A stretch of 64,000 bases of DNA from Malurus cyaneus samueli (lineage: Eukaryota > Chordata > Aves > Passeriformes > Maluridae): NCBI GenBank assembly GCA_009741485.1, contig CM019217.1, positions 34,109,485 through 34,173,484 on the forward strand, given 5' to 3'. Below are positions 37,381-49,740 of the stretch, one piece after another (positions within the stretch are counted from its first letter, which is position 1; each line of letters begins with the position of its first letter). A program made the position numbers and the translations under genes. The notes below the pieces were generated by a model. That model made no database searches. It was not told the origin of the DNA and was given only the letters and a program-made list of their open reading frames with translations.

Positions 37381-40300
37381 CTAATGTACAGTAAAGTGGC
37401 ATTCAGTACAACCTTTGTTCTTTGTTGTTCTTCTAACTTGTCTAGCTAGAAAAGCTTTCCTGTTTTTTTCTAGCACTGTCGGTCTCAATGCATGTCTATA
37501 TGATCTGGGAACCCACTGGTGAATGTATGGCATCATTTAAATCCAGTAATAATTGTCTAAAGGAAGATCTTCTGATACAGATTTTGATGGAATCTAGAAG
37601 ACTGCAATCTCATTATTATTTTGATAACATTATTATTTTGATAACCCCATTTTTTTTATAACAACCTGTCAGAACACTAGCATCTAGCAGAATTCAAAGT
37701 AATAAGTCTTAAGTCCAGGCAACTAATTTCTGTGATGGTGATGCCTTAGGATTTTTACTTTCTATATTTTCATGTGTCTGTATTCTTGTACTTCTCTAGT
37801 ACAGCACTAAAAACTACCATTCTCCCATCTTTACCCATCTCCCTCTCTGAGCCTGAATCCAAGGATACCTCACTGTTGTAAACAACAGCGAGTTGGGGGG
37901 AGCAAGTTTGAGGTGGTTGACATCATCACCTGTAAAGATCGTTGGAGAATTAAGACCCCATATGTTAATAAGGCAGAATTGATAAAAGGTGAAGATCTCA
38001 TGACCCAGTGTCCATTTTGGATGTAGCCTCAGGAGGAGGCTTTTGTCTTCCCTAATGTACCAGTAGGCCTGTTAGGCCTGTATTAACAGGAAGTCTAATG
38101 TCTTGTGCCAACTGATGTAATTGTACCTGGCAAACAGTGCATGAGAACTGCCAGTTTCAAGCCGGAGACTGACAAATGAGTAGCTTTTCTTTCTGAAGTG
38201 AGCCAGGTGCTTGGAGTTAGATATAAAGGGCTTAGGTATTGCCTTGAAGTTAAGCTGTTTCATCCTCTCTTTGATAGTAATAAATGAGAGAAATTCATGA
38301 GTCAGATAACTATAAAAGTACCCTGGATCCAAAGATGACACCTGCCACCGTCAGCCTCTTTTTTCCCCTTTTTTTGAAGTTTTTGCCATTTTTAATAACA
38401 TGGATAATTTCTACATCCTCATCACTCCCTTGGTCTACCAAAGTTCTTTTTTAACTCAGATTTGGAACAAATTGTTCAGGTACTTCACAGCAGTTGATAG
38501 GTCTGTAATGGTACAGTTAGTGTTCCCATGTTAACACAAATCCTTTTCCACGTGCACATCTGGCACCACACAAAAAGTGCGAGTGCTTAGCTAAGTAATC
38601 TTCCTACCCGTAAGAATTCAGGTATGGCTACACACAGACAACTGTTTGTATTCGCCAGCTCTGTTGTATGCATCAATGATCTTGCAGCTGCAATTCACTT
38701 GCAGGAGCAACAAAACCCCATATGCTAGATGTGAAGGTACTATTCTCTACCTTAGGAATTATTATTTTAGCACATTTGTTAACAAAGTAAAACAAGCACT
38801 GGTAACTGTTTCTTGCATTAAGATGCTGGTTATGCTCAATACAGGCTTATTTTTGAAAGAAGCAAAAGTCAGATTAAAGTAATTAGAAAGAAAGAGACTG
38901 TTAGAGATTAGACAACATTCAAATAGAGTTGATGGTTCTCCATATAGTATGTATTTGTTTGCTTAAGTCTCATGCATAAAAAAAAATACTGAGAAATGGA
39001 GGATGGTGACCAGTAGAGATCAGGGAAAAAAGAAGAGGAACTATCAGAGAGCTACATACAGCCAGGTAAACTAGAGTTCAAGTTGTGCTCCTAAAGTATG
39101 ATAAGCTGTAGGGAAAACAAGAATGGATACACAAGCCTATATTTTAAATTAATTTTTCTGAAATCTTTCAGTTCTAGATTTAATTCTTTTCTACTGCTTA
39201 TAGCTTCTGAACAGCAGTTAATCTAAGTTGAATCTGAAGAGGCAAATGTGAACACATCTTTATCCTCTTATAATCTAAGAGCAAGCATTCATTCAAGGCT
39301 TGATGTTAAAAGAGAATACTTCCACAAAACACATAATTAATGTGTTGAACACCCCACCACAAGATAACAATGTCATAGCATCAGACAGAAAAAGAATGTA
39401 TTTAATGAATGTTGTTACACTGGACAGAATATTAAAATACATTTTCATAGATGTAAAGCATTTATAGTATTGCTACACATATCAGATCTTTTGACAAAGC
39501 AAGAAAGCAAAGAAATGAAAGTGAAATAAAACTATATACCTTTATTCAAACATCACTTTTATTACAAGTGTTATGCAAAGCAGACCATGTACCACAACTC
39601 AGATTCTGAGGATTTGAATTTTTTTTGTGCATCTCTGAGTTAAGATCTCCCTCTCCCTTCAACCCTATTTCTTTCCTAATAAAAATGTGTAGACCTTGGA
39701 TTTTTTCCAAGATCAGTTCTGTTGTGTATAGTAGTGTGGTGAAGATTTGTAAATAGTGAATGGATAAGATAAATTGGTCTTTGAATGGAAAAATTAATGT
39801 TGTGATGCATGTTGAGTTGCATTACAACATGTTTAGAACAACTGTTCTAAACATCAAAGAAGTATTTTCTTCAAACATTTCTCAAATTGGATGAAACAGA
39901 ACAGCTAAATACTTTTTCCATGAGCAAAATACTTGTTCTACTAGCATATGCACATGAACTTTTTCCTTTAGTTTGATGAAAATGCATAGTCCCTTTTAAA
40001 GAAAGTTAAGTGCATACCTAGGTATGTGCCCAGCCTTCATCCAGCAGATTGGTGCAGCCCAGGCACTGTCAGTTGGGAAGGTATGTCCTACAGACTGTGC
40101 TGTTAAGAATTTCCTTTGTCCATGAGATTTGTGTAGAAAACTGTAGATCATCTTAAAATGCCCTAAAATGTATAGTGATGTCAAAGCCACCACCAAAAAA
40201 AAATGGAGAAATTACCAATGTGATGAAGCTCTTAAGTCTGAGTATTCTAGCACTGACACTTGCAAAGAGGTATAAGACAATGTGAAAAGTTAGATTCAGC

Positions 40301-43300
40301 CTCAGCCTAACCAAAAAATCTTTATTCTATTTCTTTTTTTAATGGATGCCACCCCTGTGCAATTTGTTTCAACTTTGCTAGAGTATTTGAAGCGGGCCAG
40401 TATCAGTTCCTTTAAAACAATAGGTAAATAGACCTATGACCAGCTAACCTATTTTACTTCTTGTTGGTGAGTAGCTTGCTCTTATAACATTATTGTGGGT
40501 GTGATCATCAGCTTCTCAATAGATGCTCATTAGGAAACCCGTGTACAGGACCAAGAAAAGGAAGTACATGTAACAGTACATCTACTTTTAGGCTGACACA
40601 GAAAAGGACAAGTCACTTCCTCATTTTAAAACTAGGTCTAAACAGAGCTAGATGTGTCACTTGTAGATTAGATATAGGTTATTTTCATACTCAGTGATTT
40701 CTACTAGCACAGAAATTTAAATTTTCAATATAGAATTATGCAGATTAAAAACACTATATTATTTTATGCAATATATTGCTACAACATTTAACAAGAACCT
40801 GGAATTAAAATGTCTGCTACGAAGACAGAAAATACTAGTAATACAAAACAAATTATGCTCTTTTATAGACAGAGCTATAATGAAAACATTGCTAAAGCAG
40901 TGAGACTTGCCAGCTACTGATGAGACTCAGGAGAAATTCTTTTAACAGATGTTTCTCACATCAAACAGATACTTATCCTTCTCTGATCACTGTGATCTTG
41001 AGAATTCACGAGTTGATTCAATGATCAACATCTCTTCAGCAGTCCCATAAAAACCCAATTATTGCAATAGGTTTTTCCTTCCACATAGCAGCTGATGAAA
41101 TATGTTATGGCCTTAAATCCCTTATGGTGGAGTTGCATTACAGCATTCTTATGTTCATGACATAATTAGGATCCTGTCAGCACATCAGTCGTACACTGAC
41201 AAATACACATCTCATTTCCTTTGCCACTTTGCAAATGACTATCCTCACAGTGATTAGCGACTACTATACTACAAGCTGACATGACCACATGCTTACTTCT
41301 TTAAAATTTCAGCTGCTATCCTCTCGGATTATTTATTGTCGTTTACTGTAGACTTAGTCCAAAAAGCTTCCTTTGACAGCTGTTATTTATTATTTTTAAC
41401 AATGTCCCTAACATAAAATGCACTGAATAATATTCCATCTGGATAGCCTCTTTCTTTAGCTGCAAGTTTCATCACTAAACATTATTTAGGATATCAGGTA
41501 GAGATATCAAACTCATTCTAGAGTAGTAAGTCATCACCTAAAGAAAAAGCTTTAGCAGCTTATAGCCTGACTGCAATTAGCAAGAAAATAAGTTTGAGAT
41601 AAACACTCAACAAGCCTGGATCAAATGAACACTGTTTGAACACAATACCCAGTTCTATTTGCTTCACCTTCTTTAATTTATAGAAATCTTCAAACCTAGG
41701 CCACATTAATATTTTTATATCAGTAACATATACCTCATTCCTAAAATAACTTGCTCAGCTCACAAAATACACATTCCACATATAACATCAGTGTACAGTG
41801 AAGTACATTCATTTTTTATACACAAAATACCTTGAAACAAGCTGTAGCAAACAGACCTTGAAAAGAAATTTCTGCAACAGAAATGTGAGAGGTCTCTTGA
41901 TCTTTCCCATTATTAGAAACTTTCAGAATTATGTTGTAGCTTTTGGATGAATTTTATACCTGTTCAATTTTCACAGATTTTCATAAGAAAAATAACAAGA
42001 CTTAATTTAAGTGTTCTATTGCTTTTCATTTTCATTAATATTTATCCTGTTACTATGAATAACAACCCAGGTACCTGGAATGGCATGATTTATTTTTGCT
42101 ATACAGCCCACATTAAGTTTCTTATAAGTTGGATGAAACTAATAGGCATCTTGGGCCAAGACAAATTACTTCTTAAATAGAAATAAAATCTTTATAATAT
42201 GTATTTTTAATTCAATTAAAGTTTTTGTTACTTTTCACAGGTGAGTCAGGAGTAATAATTCAATTGAAATCGAATTTTTCAGCATAGATGTGGCACAAAA
42301 AACCAAACCCCTTGATTATCAATAAATATTTCTTTATAGTAAGTAATCTCATTTAGTCTGCAGCACAAGGGAGAGCAAACCACTGAATAATTGGATAATT
42401 CCAGCAATACTGTTTTTATAATTATACCCTGGGCAATAGTGAAATTGAACATCTAAACTTAGCCTAGCAGTTTAAAACACACACTTCAAAAAATATCACC
42501 TTGCCTACCTCTTGCACATAAATCATAGAGTGCCACCTTGCCTGTGCAGCCCTTACTTTCTCAAATGCTAAAAATTGCTGGCATCATTAACTCACTTCAT
42601 ATTATGCTATTTCTCTTTCTGTCAAACCTGTCATCATCTCATTTTCTCCTGCATTCCCCAGTTTGACAGATGCACTTGCAATAATACTTTTCTAGTTTTT
42701 GACTTATTCAGATTCTGCTATGTTGCCAGCTTCCTCCTGAGAGCATTTACTGGATCAGGAGCCTGCTTCCTGTGCTTGCACGTAGAACTGAAGCAGCATT
42801 CCAAGCATCACAAAAACTGCAATATCGTGTCCTCCAGATAGGCTGCTTATTTCCAACTTAACACATGCTGTGTGGATTTATCCATGATTTACAGAAACAA
42901 CTGACTTTTCCATGGGAAATGCATACAGCACACATTACTGTGGTCTAGCTATCTCTGTCTCACGGATAGGGACAGAGAACATGTCTTACCTACACACAGG
43001 CCACACAGAACATTACACATGAAGCACATTCACAGCTTCTGAAAAATCGAACATATTTTTATTCTGTGTTGTTTGTATGTGCCTGATTTTTAGAGCTGGT
43101 GATTATAGCTATTCCTTTGTGTACTTTACATGACCTTGTGTAAAATTAGCATACAACAAATAATAAGTTTCATTTTTCTTTTAAAAACAATTTTTAAACA
43201 GGAAACTATAGTAGTGATTGCAACATGGACAGATTGATATGGAACTCTATCAAAATCATGAAACTGCTGATACAACATTATTTCAGTAAGGAATTTAAGG

Positions 43301-43871
43301 AGAAATAATAAAAAATACCCCACTGTTTCTGGCAAATCTTACAATCAAGTAAGTTTTATGGCATTATTAGACCATATGCAATTTTGATTAAAAGCAACTC
43401 ATAAAAATATAAAGTAAATTAAGCCACCTGAAACAGTAGTTACAAGTATCAAGTTGGGGGTCTCTGTAGAGGTGTCTATCAAATGCTAGTCAGCTCTCTT
43501 CACTTCAGTACTTTAGAAAAGGTCCAAAATTACTATCCTGAAAAAAGTTATACAGATTTTGGCAGGTAAAAGTGCAAAGCAGACTTTGAAGAGTAATGTA
43601 GTGTGCTCTTTTGCTCAAATAAGAACCAAACCACACTGTTCCTACTACTTTTCTTCCTTATCCCTGCTTCTCTCAAGCAGCTGTTTAATTGCAATATAAA
43701 CAGTGTTTTGTTGCGTGGCTTGTACAAAAGTCTATGCAATCACAATCTGTAAAATACCCCAAACGTGGCTGCAAACAAAGACAAACCATTTTCACAGATT
43801 ACTCTTATCTTCTCAATACTTGTCTTTGTTTTTAGTCTGCTTTTACTTCTAGTCTAGTTAGGATCCTAGAA
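37381..43871. other. AT-rich non-coding DNA
   Basis: A 17-bp exact tandem duplication (ATTATTATTTTGATAAC) lies at 37612-37645. The minus frame at 38341-38072 (89 codons) has no recognisable domain. No LTR or LINE was recognised before 43872. Confidence 0.5.
39797..39854. repeat. Two abutting inverted repeats
   Basis: ATGTTGTGATGCA (39797-39809) pairs with TGCATTACAACAT (39818-39830) with one mismatch. ATGTTTAGAACA (39829-39840) then pairs exactly with TGTTCTAAACAT (39843-39854) across 2 bases. The two structures share the AT at 39829-39830. Confidence 0.85.
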
Positions 43872-44010
43872 CTATTTCTGTGCAGTGTCTGCCAATTCAA
43901 TAAATGGTCTGTTTACTCCCCCTTTCAGATCATTAATGAAGATGTTAAATAAGACCAGTTCTAACACTAATCCCAGGGCGCCTTGGCAGACATTTCTCCT
44001 CACAACATAA
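43872..44010 (-). pseudogene. CR1-type LINE reverse transcriptase remnant
   Basis: The minus frame contains VCQGALG, then LVLFNIFINDLKGGV and FIELADTAQ. Non-LTR reverse transcriptases of the CR1 group have a PQG-S-LGP..LF.I(F/Y)IND sequence followed by a FADD catalytic motif. Here the PQG-like proline is Cys and the catalytic FADD is degraded to LADT, so the fragment is dead. Only about 45 codons are recognisable. Like most old CR1 pieces it is a stray internal fragment without its 3' tail. Confidence 0.7.
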
Positions 44011-45138
44011 TTCATCATGCCCTTTGTTTGGAGATTGCTTGGATGATATAGCTGATGTAAAAGAATGCTGCCCACCTGCTTGGTTGTGTTATACACAGGG
44101 AACATATTACACCAATTATAGGAAAACTTCACTGACTTTACTTGCTTCTTATTGCAAGCCAGCAGATGAAGAGTGTTGACAAAGTTCTAGAGAAGAGCTT
44201 TAAGCTTTTTGGTTCCTGATACCTGAGACACAGCTCAGCAACCAGGTCACTGAAAATGTTCTCCATAGAAGCACATTTCTACTTTTTGAAAAGAAGACCT
44301 ACTGAATTAACAGAGGAAAAGAGATGCAAACTCTCTCTTAGGTTAGAGAGAAAATATGAAGAAGGTCTAAAACCAGCAACTCCAAAAAGAAAGCAACCTA
44401 TTTTTCTGAAAGTGCTCCCAAACTAAAGCATATTAAGAGGAAAGTGAGCTTCCTCTGAATCTTTGATGGCAAAATCTATTTAGCAGAAGCTGAATTGTAT
44501 TTAAATTACTTTGTACAGAGACTTGTACAGATATATAATTCTCAGGATAATTTTCCACCCCAGATAATGATCTAGGTGCTATCACTGACTGTTTTTTAGT
44601 GGTTGAATATCCTAATGTAGTTTTCCTTACTAGCAAATCAGAATACAGACGGTCAAAGCAAGGCCCTTCACCCTTTGAAAAATAAATAACAAATTTAAGA
44701 ACCACTTTTAGTGGTCATTGTGACTTTCAACAGGTTTCACTCTAATTGTACAAATAGTTCCTACAATCTCTGTAGTGGAAGCCATAGCTTCCCGCTATTA
44801 CAAAAAGAGTCCAGGGGCCCTACATTTTAAGAGAGCAGCATGCTTAAACCCAGCTGGTATTCTTACTGTACTTATTCTTACTGTAATTTCATAATTCATG
44901 ACATTTTTGGCTATAAATCCTAAAAGTGTTCTTTTGAAGTCCAGTTGAAGTCCAGCTTTGTTTTATTTTATGAAGCTCCTTCAGTTTTCCTCATCGGAGT
45001 CTGTTTAGTATTAACTAAAAACATTCTTTCCCAAGTTACTCCAGAATCTAAAACCTATTACAGCAATGACACTTTTATTCACTGATTTATATAGCCTCTA
45101 TTTTTTTTTTCTTTTTAATTTCATTAGAACTAACTTAA
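44011..45138. other. Non-coding DNA next to the provirus
   Basis: The frame at 44705-44433 (minus) is not recognised. No other feature was seen before the provirus target site. Confidence 0.5.
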
Positions 45139-45143
45139 GATGG
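45139..45143 (+). repeat. Left target-site duplication of the provirus
   Basis: GATGG abuts the outer edge of the 3' LTR and is repeated exactly at 59238-59242 beyond the 5' LTR. A 5-bp duplication fits an ERV-L-like element. Confidence 0.75.
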
Positions 45144-46153
45144 TATCCTGAAAGACAGGTGCTTGCCAATGAAGGAAGGGACCTCCCTGGGAGTGGCTGA
45201 TATGACCCCGCCACTTCCCTCTGAATTATTATAGCTGTGAAAATCATGGGCTTTCAGGCAAGAATATGGGTAAAAGGGAATAACAGATTTTACTAATATG
45301 TATAACAAGGTGAAACAAGTAACAACCATGATAGTAACAAACAACCCAGCCACAAACCCAAGGACAGCCTCACACAGAGATACACCCTCCCCTTCGGTGC
45401 AGTTACGGTCCCAGTCAGCAGAGGCACTATAGGCTCCTGGCAGGAAGGGCAGGTGAAATGATTCCCCAACGGCTGCAGGGAGTGCTCTGGCACGGGTCCC
45501 AGTTAGGTTTAAATCTCTTACATGGCCAATGGTGGACACAAACCGGCAGAGGTGGAAGGAGAAAAAAGTTCCTCTGAAAATCACAGGGAAAATGAATCTC
45601 GGTGCTCCTCTGCACAGCAAGAATCCCCAGAACGGCAGGATGAGCAAAGAGACGAGCAGAATCCCGTGGCTGCAGACGGGATGCAGCAGAACTCAACCAC
45701 CGCAGCTGGATTCTCAGGGGTCCCTGGCAAGGCACATCAACAGAAGATCGCAGTGCAGCAAACAGGAACCAATGACTGGAGATGCTGGGCTCTGAAGCAG
45801 CAGCAGGCGAGCTCTGACCCACAAGCAGCAGGTCCACCATCCTCCCCCAAGGCAAGCAGGGCAGGAAGTGAAGCTGCCCCCCGCCCCACCACACACACCC
45901 TCTCCGAACCCAAAAAACTCTCACAAAAAATTCCCTCTCTCCAAAGAGAGGAAAGGAAAAAAAAAACAAACTGCCAGGCAGGAGAAGTGCCCAGGGAGAC
46001 CCTTTGGCCCCACCTAGGGTGTAGGTCCTTTTGTCTTTCCCAATCGCCCAGGCATCAAAAGAATGATTTGGCAATTAGTGTATCCCAGCAACAAAATGGG
46101 AAAGAAAAATTCCCCAAGAATGGAAACAAAAGGAGAAACCTTAACCCACAACA
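45144..46153 (-). mobile_element. 3' LTR of the ERV-L-like provirus
   Basis: Read on the minus strand, the 1010-bp LTR starts TGTTGTGGGTTAAGG at 46153 and ends ...TCTTTCAGGATA at 45144, where the usual terminal CA has become TA. It aligns with the solo LTR at 24007-24916 and with the 5' LTR (50151-50275 plus 58417-59237), with many substitutions and indels between the two proviral LTRs, so the insertion is not recent. Large open frames on both strands inside it (45427-46166, 45135-45647) reflect GC-rich LTR sequence and are not genes. Confidence 0.9.
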
Positions 46154-46597
46154 TTATCCACCCTGAATTTTTTTCCATACCATTTATTAATACCTACGTG
46201 TATGCAAATATCTGTAACTCTACATATATGCATCATCCTAACTATATAACTATATACATATATACATACAGTAGCATTCAACAGACAGTGGTATATAGAC
46301 ATCCCAACATTACAAGGGTTCTCACCCAAAGTCAAATTCCCCTGAGGTACACAGTGGGTTCCCTCTGCATTACCCACCATGTGCAACCTGGTCCCTCAGC
46401 AAAGACAACCTCTTGGATGGATTTGTTTCTTTCGAGGTGGAATTGATCCAAACGGTTTTCCCAAACAGTCTTCTGACATGCACTACAGGAACTTTATCCT
46501 CATCTGTGGTGTGCAAGGGTTCAGATTGGGCAGAGCCTGTTCGGTTGGTGGAGCCTCGGGTGTTAACTAACCATGTGGCCTTTGCCAAGTGCTTGTC
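46154..46597 (-). pseudogene. 3' end of pol (integrase C-terminus) and AT-rich spacer; no env
   Basis: From about 46588 down to 46370 the minus strand encodes an integrase C-terminal-like segment (GKTVWINSTSKETN). From 46369 to 46154 only AT-rich sequence remains, including TATA/CATA microsatellite-like text near 46250-46275. There is no room for an envelope gene and no transmembrane or fusion-like stretch, as usual for ERV-L. The bases just before the LTR (AGGGTGGATAA on the minus strand) are only loosely like a polypurine tract. Confidence 0.6.
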
Positions 46598-47130
46598 CTA
46601 GTTTTTGAATGTCCCCCTGCCCAATGCTTTCAAGGTGGTTTTCAGGAGTCCATTACATTGATCCACTTTGCCAGCAGCAGGTGCATGATAAGGAATATGG
46701 TACACCCACTCAATGCCATGTTCCCTAGCCCAGGTGTTTATGAGGCTGTTCTTGAAATGAGTCTCATTGTCAGACTCAATTCTCACTGGAGTACCATGCC
46801 TCCAAAGGACCTGTGATTCAAGGACCAGGATGGTGCTACAGGTAGTGGTATGAGACACAGGGTAGGTCTCCAAACTACAGTGGTGGCTTCTACCATTGTG
46901 AATACATAGCGCTTGCCATGGCGTGCCTGGGGTAGCATGATGTAATCAACCTGCCACACCTCTCCCTACTTGTACTTGTCCCACTTTCCCCCACACCGTT
47001 TGGCCTGCTTGATGGCATCACATGTCTCACAGTCATGGATAACTTGGGAAATACTGTCCATGGTTAGATCCACCCCTCCGTCTCATGCCCACTTATACGT
47101 GGTATCCCTGCCCTGGTGCCCCGAGGCATC
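46598..47130 (-). pseudogene. Degenerate retroviral integrase (pol)
   Basis: Integrase joins viral DNA to the host genome. On the minus strand, in order: a CETC pair of the zinc-binding domain (about 47033-47022), WQVDYIMLP with the first catalytic Asp (about 46945), then the 46873-46598 frame with ESDNETHF and GKVDQCNGLLK. The spacing from the second Asp to the last acidic position is exactly 35 residues (D35-x35-D71 of that frame), but the last residue is Asp where integrases have Glu. In-frame stops interrupt the zinc-binding part and the stretch after it. It is non-functional as it stands. Confidence 0.85.
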
Positions 47131-47580
47131 ATGGGCCCATCGAGCTAGGAACAACTCACCCTTGTGTTGCCAATCCAGGTCGATCTGGGAAACCTCTATC
47201 TTTGCAGCCTGATCTACCTGATCGTTGTTTCAGTGCTCCTCATCAGCCCGGCTCTTGGGGACATGGGCATCTACATGGCGGATTTTCACGGGTAACTTTT
47301 CCACCCAGGCTGCAATGTCTTTCCACTCTTCAGTAGCCCAGATTGGTTTTCCCCTACACAGCCAATTGGCTTTTTTCCACCTTTCCTGTCACCCCCACAA
47401 AGCATTGGCTACCATCCATGAATTGGTAGGCGGGGTGCCAGGAGGAGTTGGGCTTCAGTGCCAATCACTTCTGAAGCAGCTTGGACTCCCTCATAGGCTG
47501 CCGAGATTTCAGACCCTTGGTAATTGGCCTCAGACCCTTGGTAGCTTTGGCTCTAGAATCCTAGTGGCTGGCCTTGTGTC
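47131..47580 (-). pseudogene. Degenerate RNase H domain (pol)
   Basis: RNase H removes the RNA strand during reverse transcription. The minus strand shows FMDGS near 47425-47406, where the family has a TDGS catalytic block, then WATEEWKDIAAW, and RHVDAHVPKSRADEEH near 47275-47231, the typical C-terminal Asp-containing block. A stop codon follows the EEH, and frame changes separate the first block from the second. The linker to RT contains a small direct repeat of CAGACCCTTGGTA (47510-47522 and 47531-47543). The zinc-binding region of integrase follows directly. Confidence 0.7.
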
Positions 47581-48480
47581 TCACCAGACACCTTTTGCCA
47601 AAGGCTCCAGGACAGACCATTGCTCCCGGCTGCAGAGTAGAGTACATTCTTCTTCTCTGGTCCTGACTGGGCTGAGGGCTACTGCATGAGCGATTTCCTG
47701 CTTGATCTGGGCAAAGGCTTGCTGCTGTTCAGGGCTCCACTGGAAATCGTTCTTCTTGCAGGTCACCAGGTAGAGAGGGCTCATGATCTCACTGTATTCG
47801 GGGATGTGCATCTTCCAAAAGCTTATGGCGCCTAGGAAAGCTTGTATTTCCTTTTTGCTGGTTGGTGGAGAGATCAACATGATCTTGTTGATGACCTCGG
47901 TGGGGATCTGACGCCGTCCGTCTTGCCACTTTACTCCTGAACAATGGATCTCTCGAGCAGGTCCCCTCACTTTGTTCCTTTTTATGGCAAAGCTGGCTTC
48001 CAGGAGAATCTGGATCATCTTCTCCTCTTTCTCAAATACTTCCATTGCCATGTTCCCTCACACAATGATGTCCTCAATATATTGAAGATGCTCCGGAGCC
48101 TCACCCTTTTCCAGTATGGCCTGTATCAGCCCATGGCAGATGGTAGGGCTGTGCTTCCACCCCTGGGGCAGCCGGTTCCAGGTGTACTGCACACCCCTCC
48201 AGGTGAAAGCAAACTGTGGCCTACATTCTGCTGCCAGAGGAATGGAGAAGAATGTGCTGGCGATGTCAATGGTGACATACCACTTTGCTGCTTTGGACTC
48301 CAGCTCCTCCTGGAGCTCTAGCATATCCGGAGTGGCAGCGCTCAGTGGTGGAGTCACTTCATAGCATGATAGTCCACAGTCAATCTCCATTCTCCTTCAG
48401 ATTTGCATACAGGCCAGATGGGGCTGTTGAAGGGTGAGTGGGCCTTGCTGACCACCCCTTGGCTCTCTAGCTCTCAGATC
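47581..48480 (-). pseudogene. Degenerate ERV-L-type reverse transcriptase (pol)
   Basis: Reverse transcriptase copies viral RNA into DNA. From 48480 downward the minus strand encodes SPFNSPIWPVCKSEGEWRL, WYVTIDIASTFFSIPLA (motif A, Asp intact), FAFTWRGVQYTWNRLPQGW (motif B) and QYIEDIIV (about 48087-48061), where the usual YxDD has Glu at the first acidic position. Then come GVKWQDGRR, PPTSKKEIQAFLGAISFWKM and FQWSPEQQQAFAQIKQEI of the thumb and connection. This order and wording are of ERV-L type. Breaks: an in-frame TGA at 48473-48471, a frame change near 48357, a TGA at 48060-48058 and a stop at the end (47581). Confidence 0.9.
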
Positions 48481-48676
48481 TTTTTATGGATGGCGATCAT
48501 GGCATCTCGATTTGTCCAGTACTGCGCGTGTGCACTGTTGAGGTGGCGACTGGAACATGCTGCTCTTCCACCTTCGGGAGTCCGACTGCAGAAGGGTTGT
48601 CGGATAGTCCAGGCAAAGTGTTCATCTGTCTGATGCCCTCCACCTCCACAGCAGCTATTCCAAAAGCCTACTTGAT

Positions 48677-48943
48677 TCATTTTGGGTCTTTCAAAAAAGC
48701 GTTCCAGAGGAAATCTATGCCCAGAATGCATGGGGCCTCTGGACCAGTCACAATGGGATGTTTCTGCCCCTCCCTCCCAGTCAGGGTCACCTCAGCTTCC
48801 AACACAGTCAATTCCTGTGATCCTCCTGTCACCCCCGCATTAGAGATGGGTTGTGCCCCCATGTGTCCCAATGGTATCAAGGTACACTGTGCTCCCTTGT
48901 CAACCAGTGCCTCATATTTTTGTGGCTCTGATGTGCCAGACAA
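48677..48943 (-). pseudogene. Degenerate retroviral aspartic protease (pro)
   Basis: The protease processes Gag and Pol. The minus frame has YEALVDKGAQCTLIP near its start and APCILGIDFLWN near its end. Retroviral proteases carry D-T/S-G-A at the first site and an ILG-D/R block at the second; here the residue after the catalytic Asp is Lys, which would disable the site. The length between the blocks is normal for a single protease domain. Between this and RT (48676-48481) the reading continues in shifted frames and ends at a stop. Confidence 0.8.
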
Positions 48944-49009
48944 TCAGATCCACATCGTCCAGAAGACATGGCTTTCCCATGGCTCCACCTGGCTAGAGGC
49001 AGGGCCCCT

Positions 49010-49740
49010 CTAACCCTGGGTATCATCCCTTCCATGGGCACATCCACAGGTTCTTCCAAGGGAATCGGACATATCACCTCTCCCTCCATTGCATCTGGTG
49101 GGTTGGCTACGGGAAGCTGAGGCTACTTTCCCTTTGGAAGAGCTGCCTTGGCTAGTATTTTCCCCCTTGAGCTGACGCACCTGGGCTGCCAGGGCTGAAG
49201 TGGGCTTCCTATCCCACCTATTCATGTGTTCCCCTTGCTCACACAGGAAGAACCACAGCTCAGCTCGTGGGATGTACCCACTTTCCCTTGCTGGGGGATG
49301 TCGGGCTCTGGTGTTGGGGCCTGAGACCTGCACTGGTGCCACACTGTGCTTCTTCATCTCCTCCTGAATCTCGTTTAACTTCTCTTGGAGGTCTTTAACC
49401 ACAGCAGAGACGTGAGACTGCATTAGGCCATTGATCATACTCATATAATATCGGAGCCTGTTAGCTACAGAACCCACTGTCTCTCGGTTGTCATCAGCAT
49501 TAATCGTGGCACTGAAGGTGGCATACTGGGATGGCCCCTGACTTGCCAGATTCCACAGCATTTGCCCAGTGCACGTGACCTGGTTAGGATCATTATGATG
49601 CTGCCCCTCCCTTCCAAAGAATACCTCCATTACTCTTACTTCTCTGAGCCGTTGGACCCCTTCTTCAATGGTCTTCCAGGGCACTCTGCAATAGTATTCC
49701 TGCATTCTGTCTCTATGGACAAACCTCTCTCTTACACTCA
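49010..49740 (-). pseudogene. Partial gag, C-terminal half
   Basis: Gag builds the virus core. This minus frame (open from 49861 to 49010, the first part being leader) reads VRERFVHRDRMQEYYCRVPW, KTIEEGVQRLREVRVMEVFF, NQVTCTGQMLWNLAS, then a coiled-coil-like stretch (VVKDLQEKLNEIQEEMKK) and ELWFFLCEQGEHMNRWDRK before a basic, Ser-rich tail. The pattern matches the C-terminal half of gag in ERV-L-like avian elements. No zinc knuckle was seen. The N-terminal half is missing: leader sequence joins capsid-like sequence at about 49741. Related N-terminal gag sequence is present at 50301-51120 in the duplicated block. Confidence 0.75.

Noticed and set aside
42986..43035. Segment between TTTTTCAG and GTAAGA on the minus strand
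   Set aside because: Each reading frame contains a stop, so it is not a coding exon.
45427..46166. Open frames of about 215 codons on both strands
   Set aside because: They are inside the 3' LTR; the same text occurs in the other LTR copies with disrupted frames.
47224..49013. Plus-strand frames of 125-175 codons
   Set aside because: They are antisense shadows of the minus-strand pol and gag.
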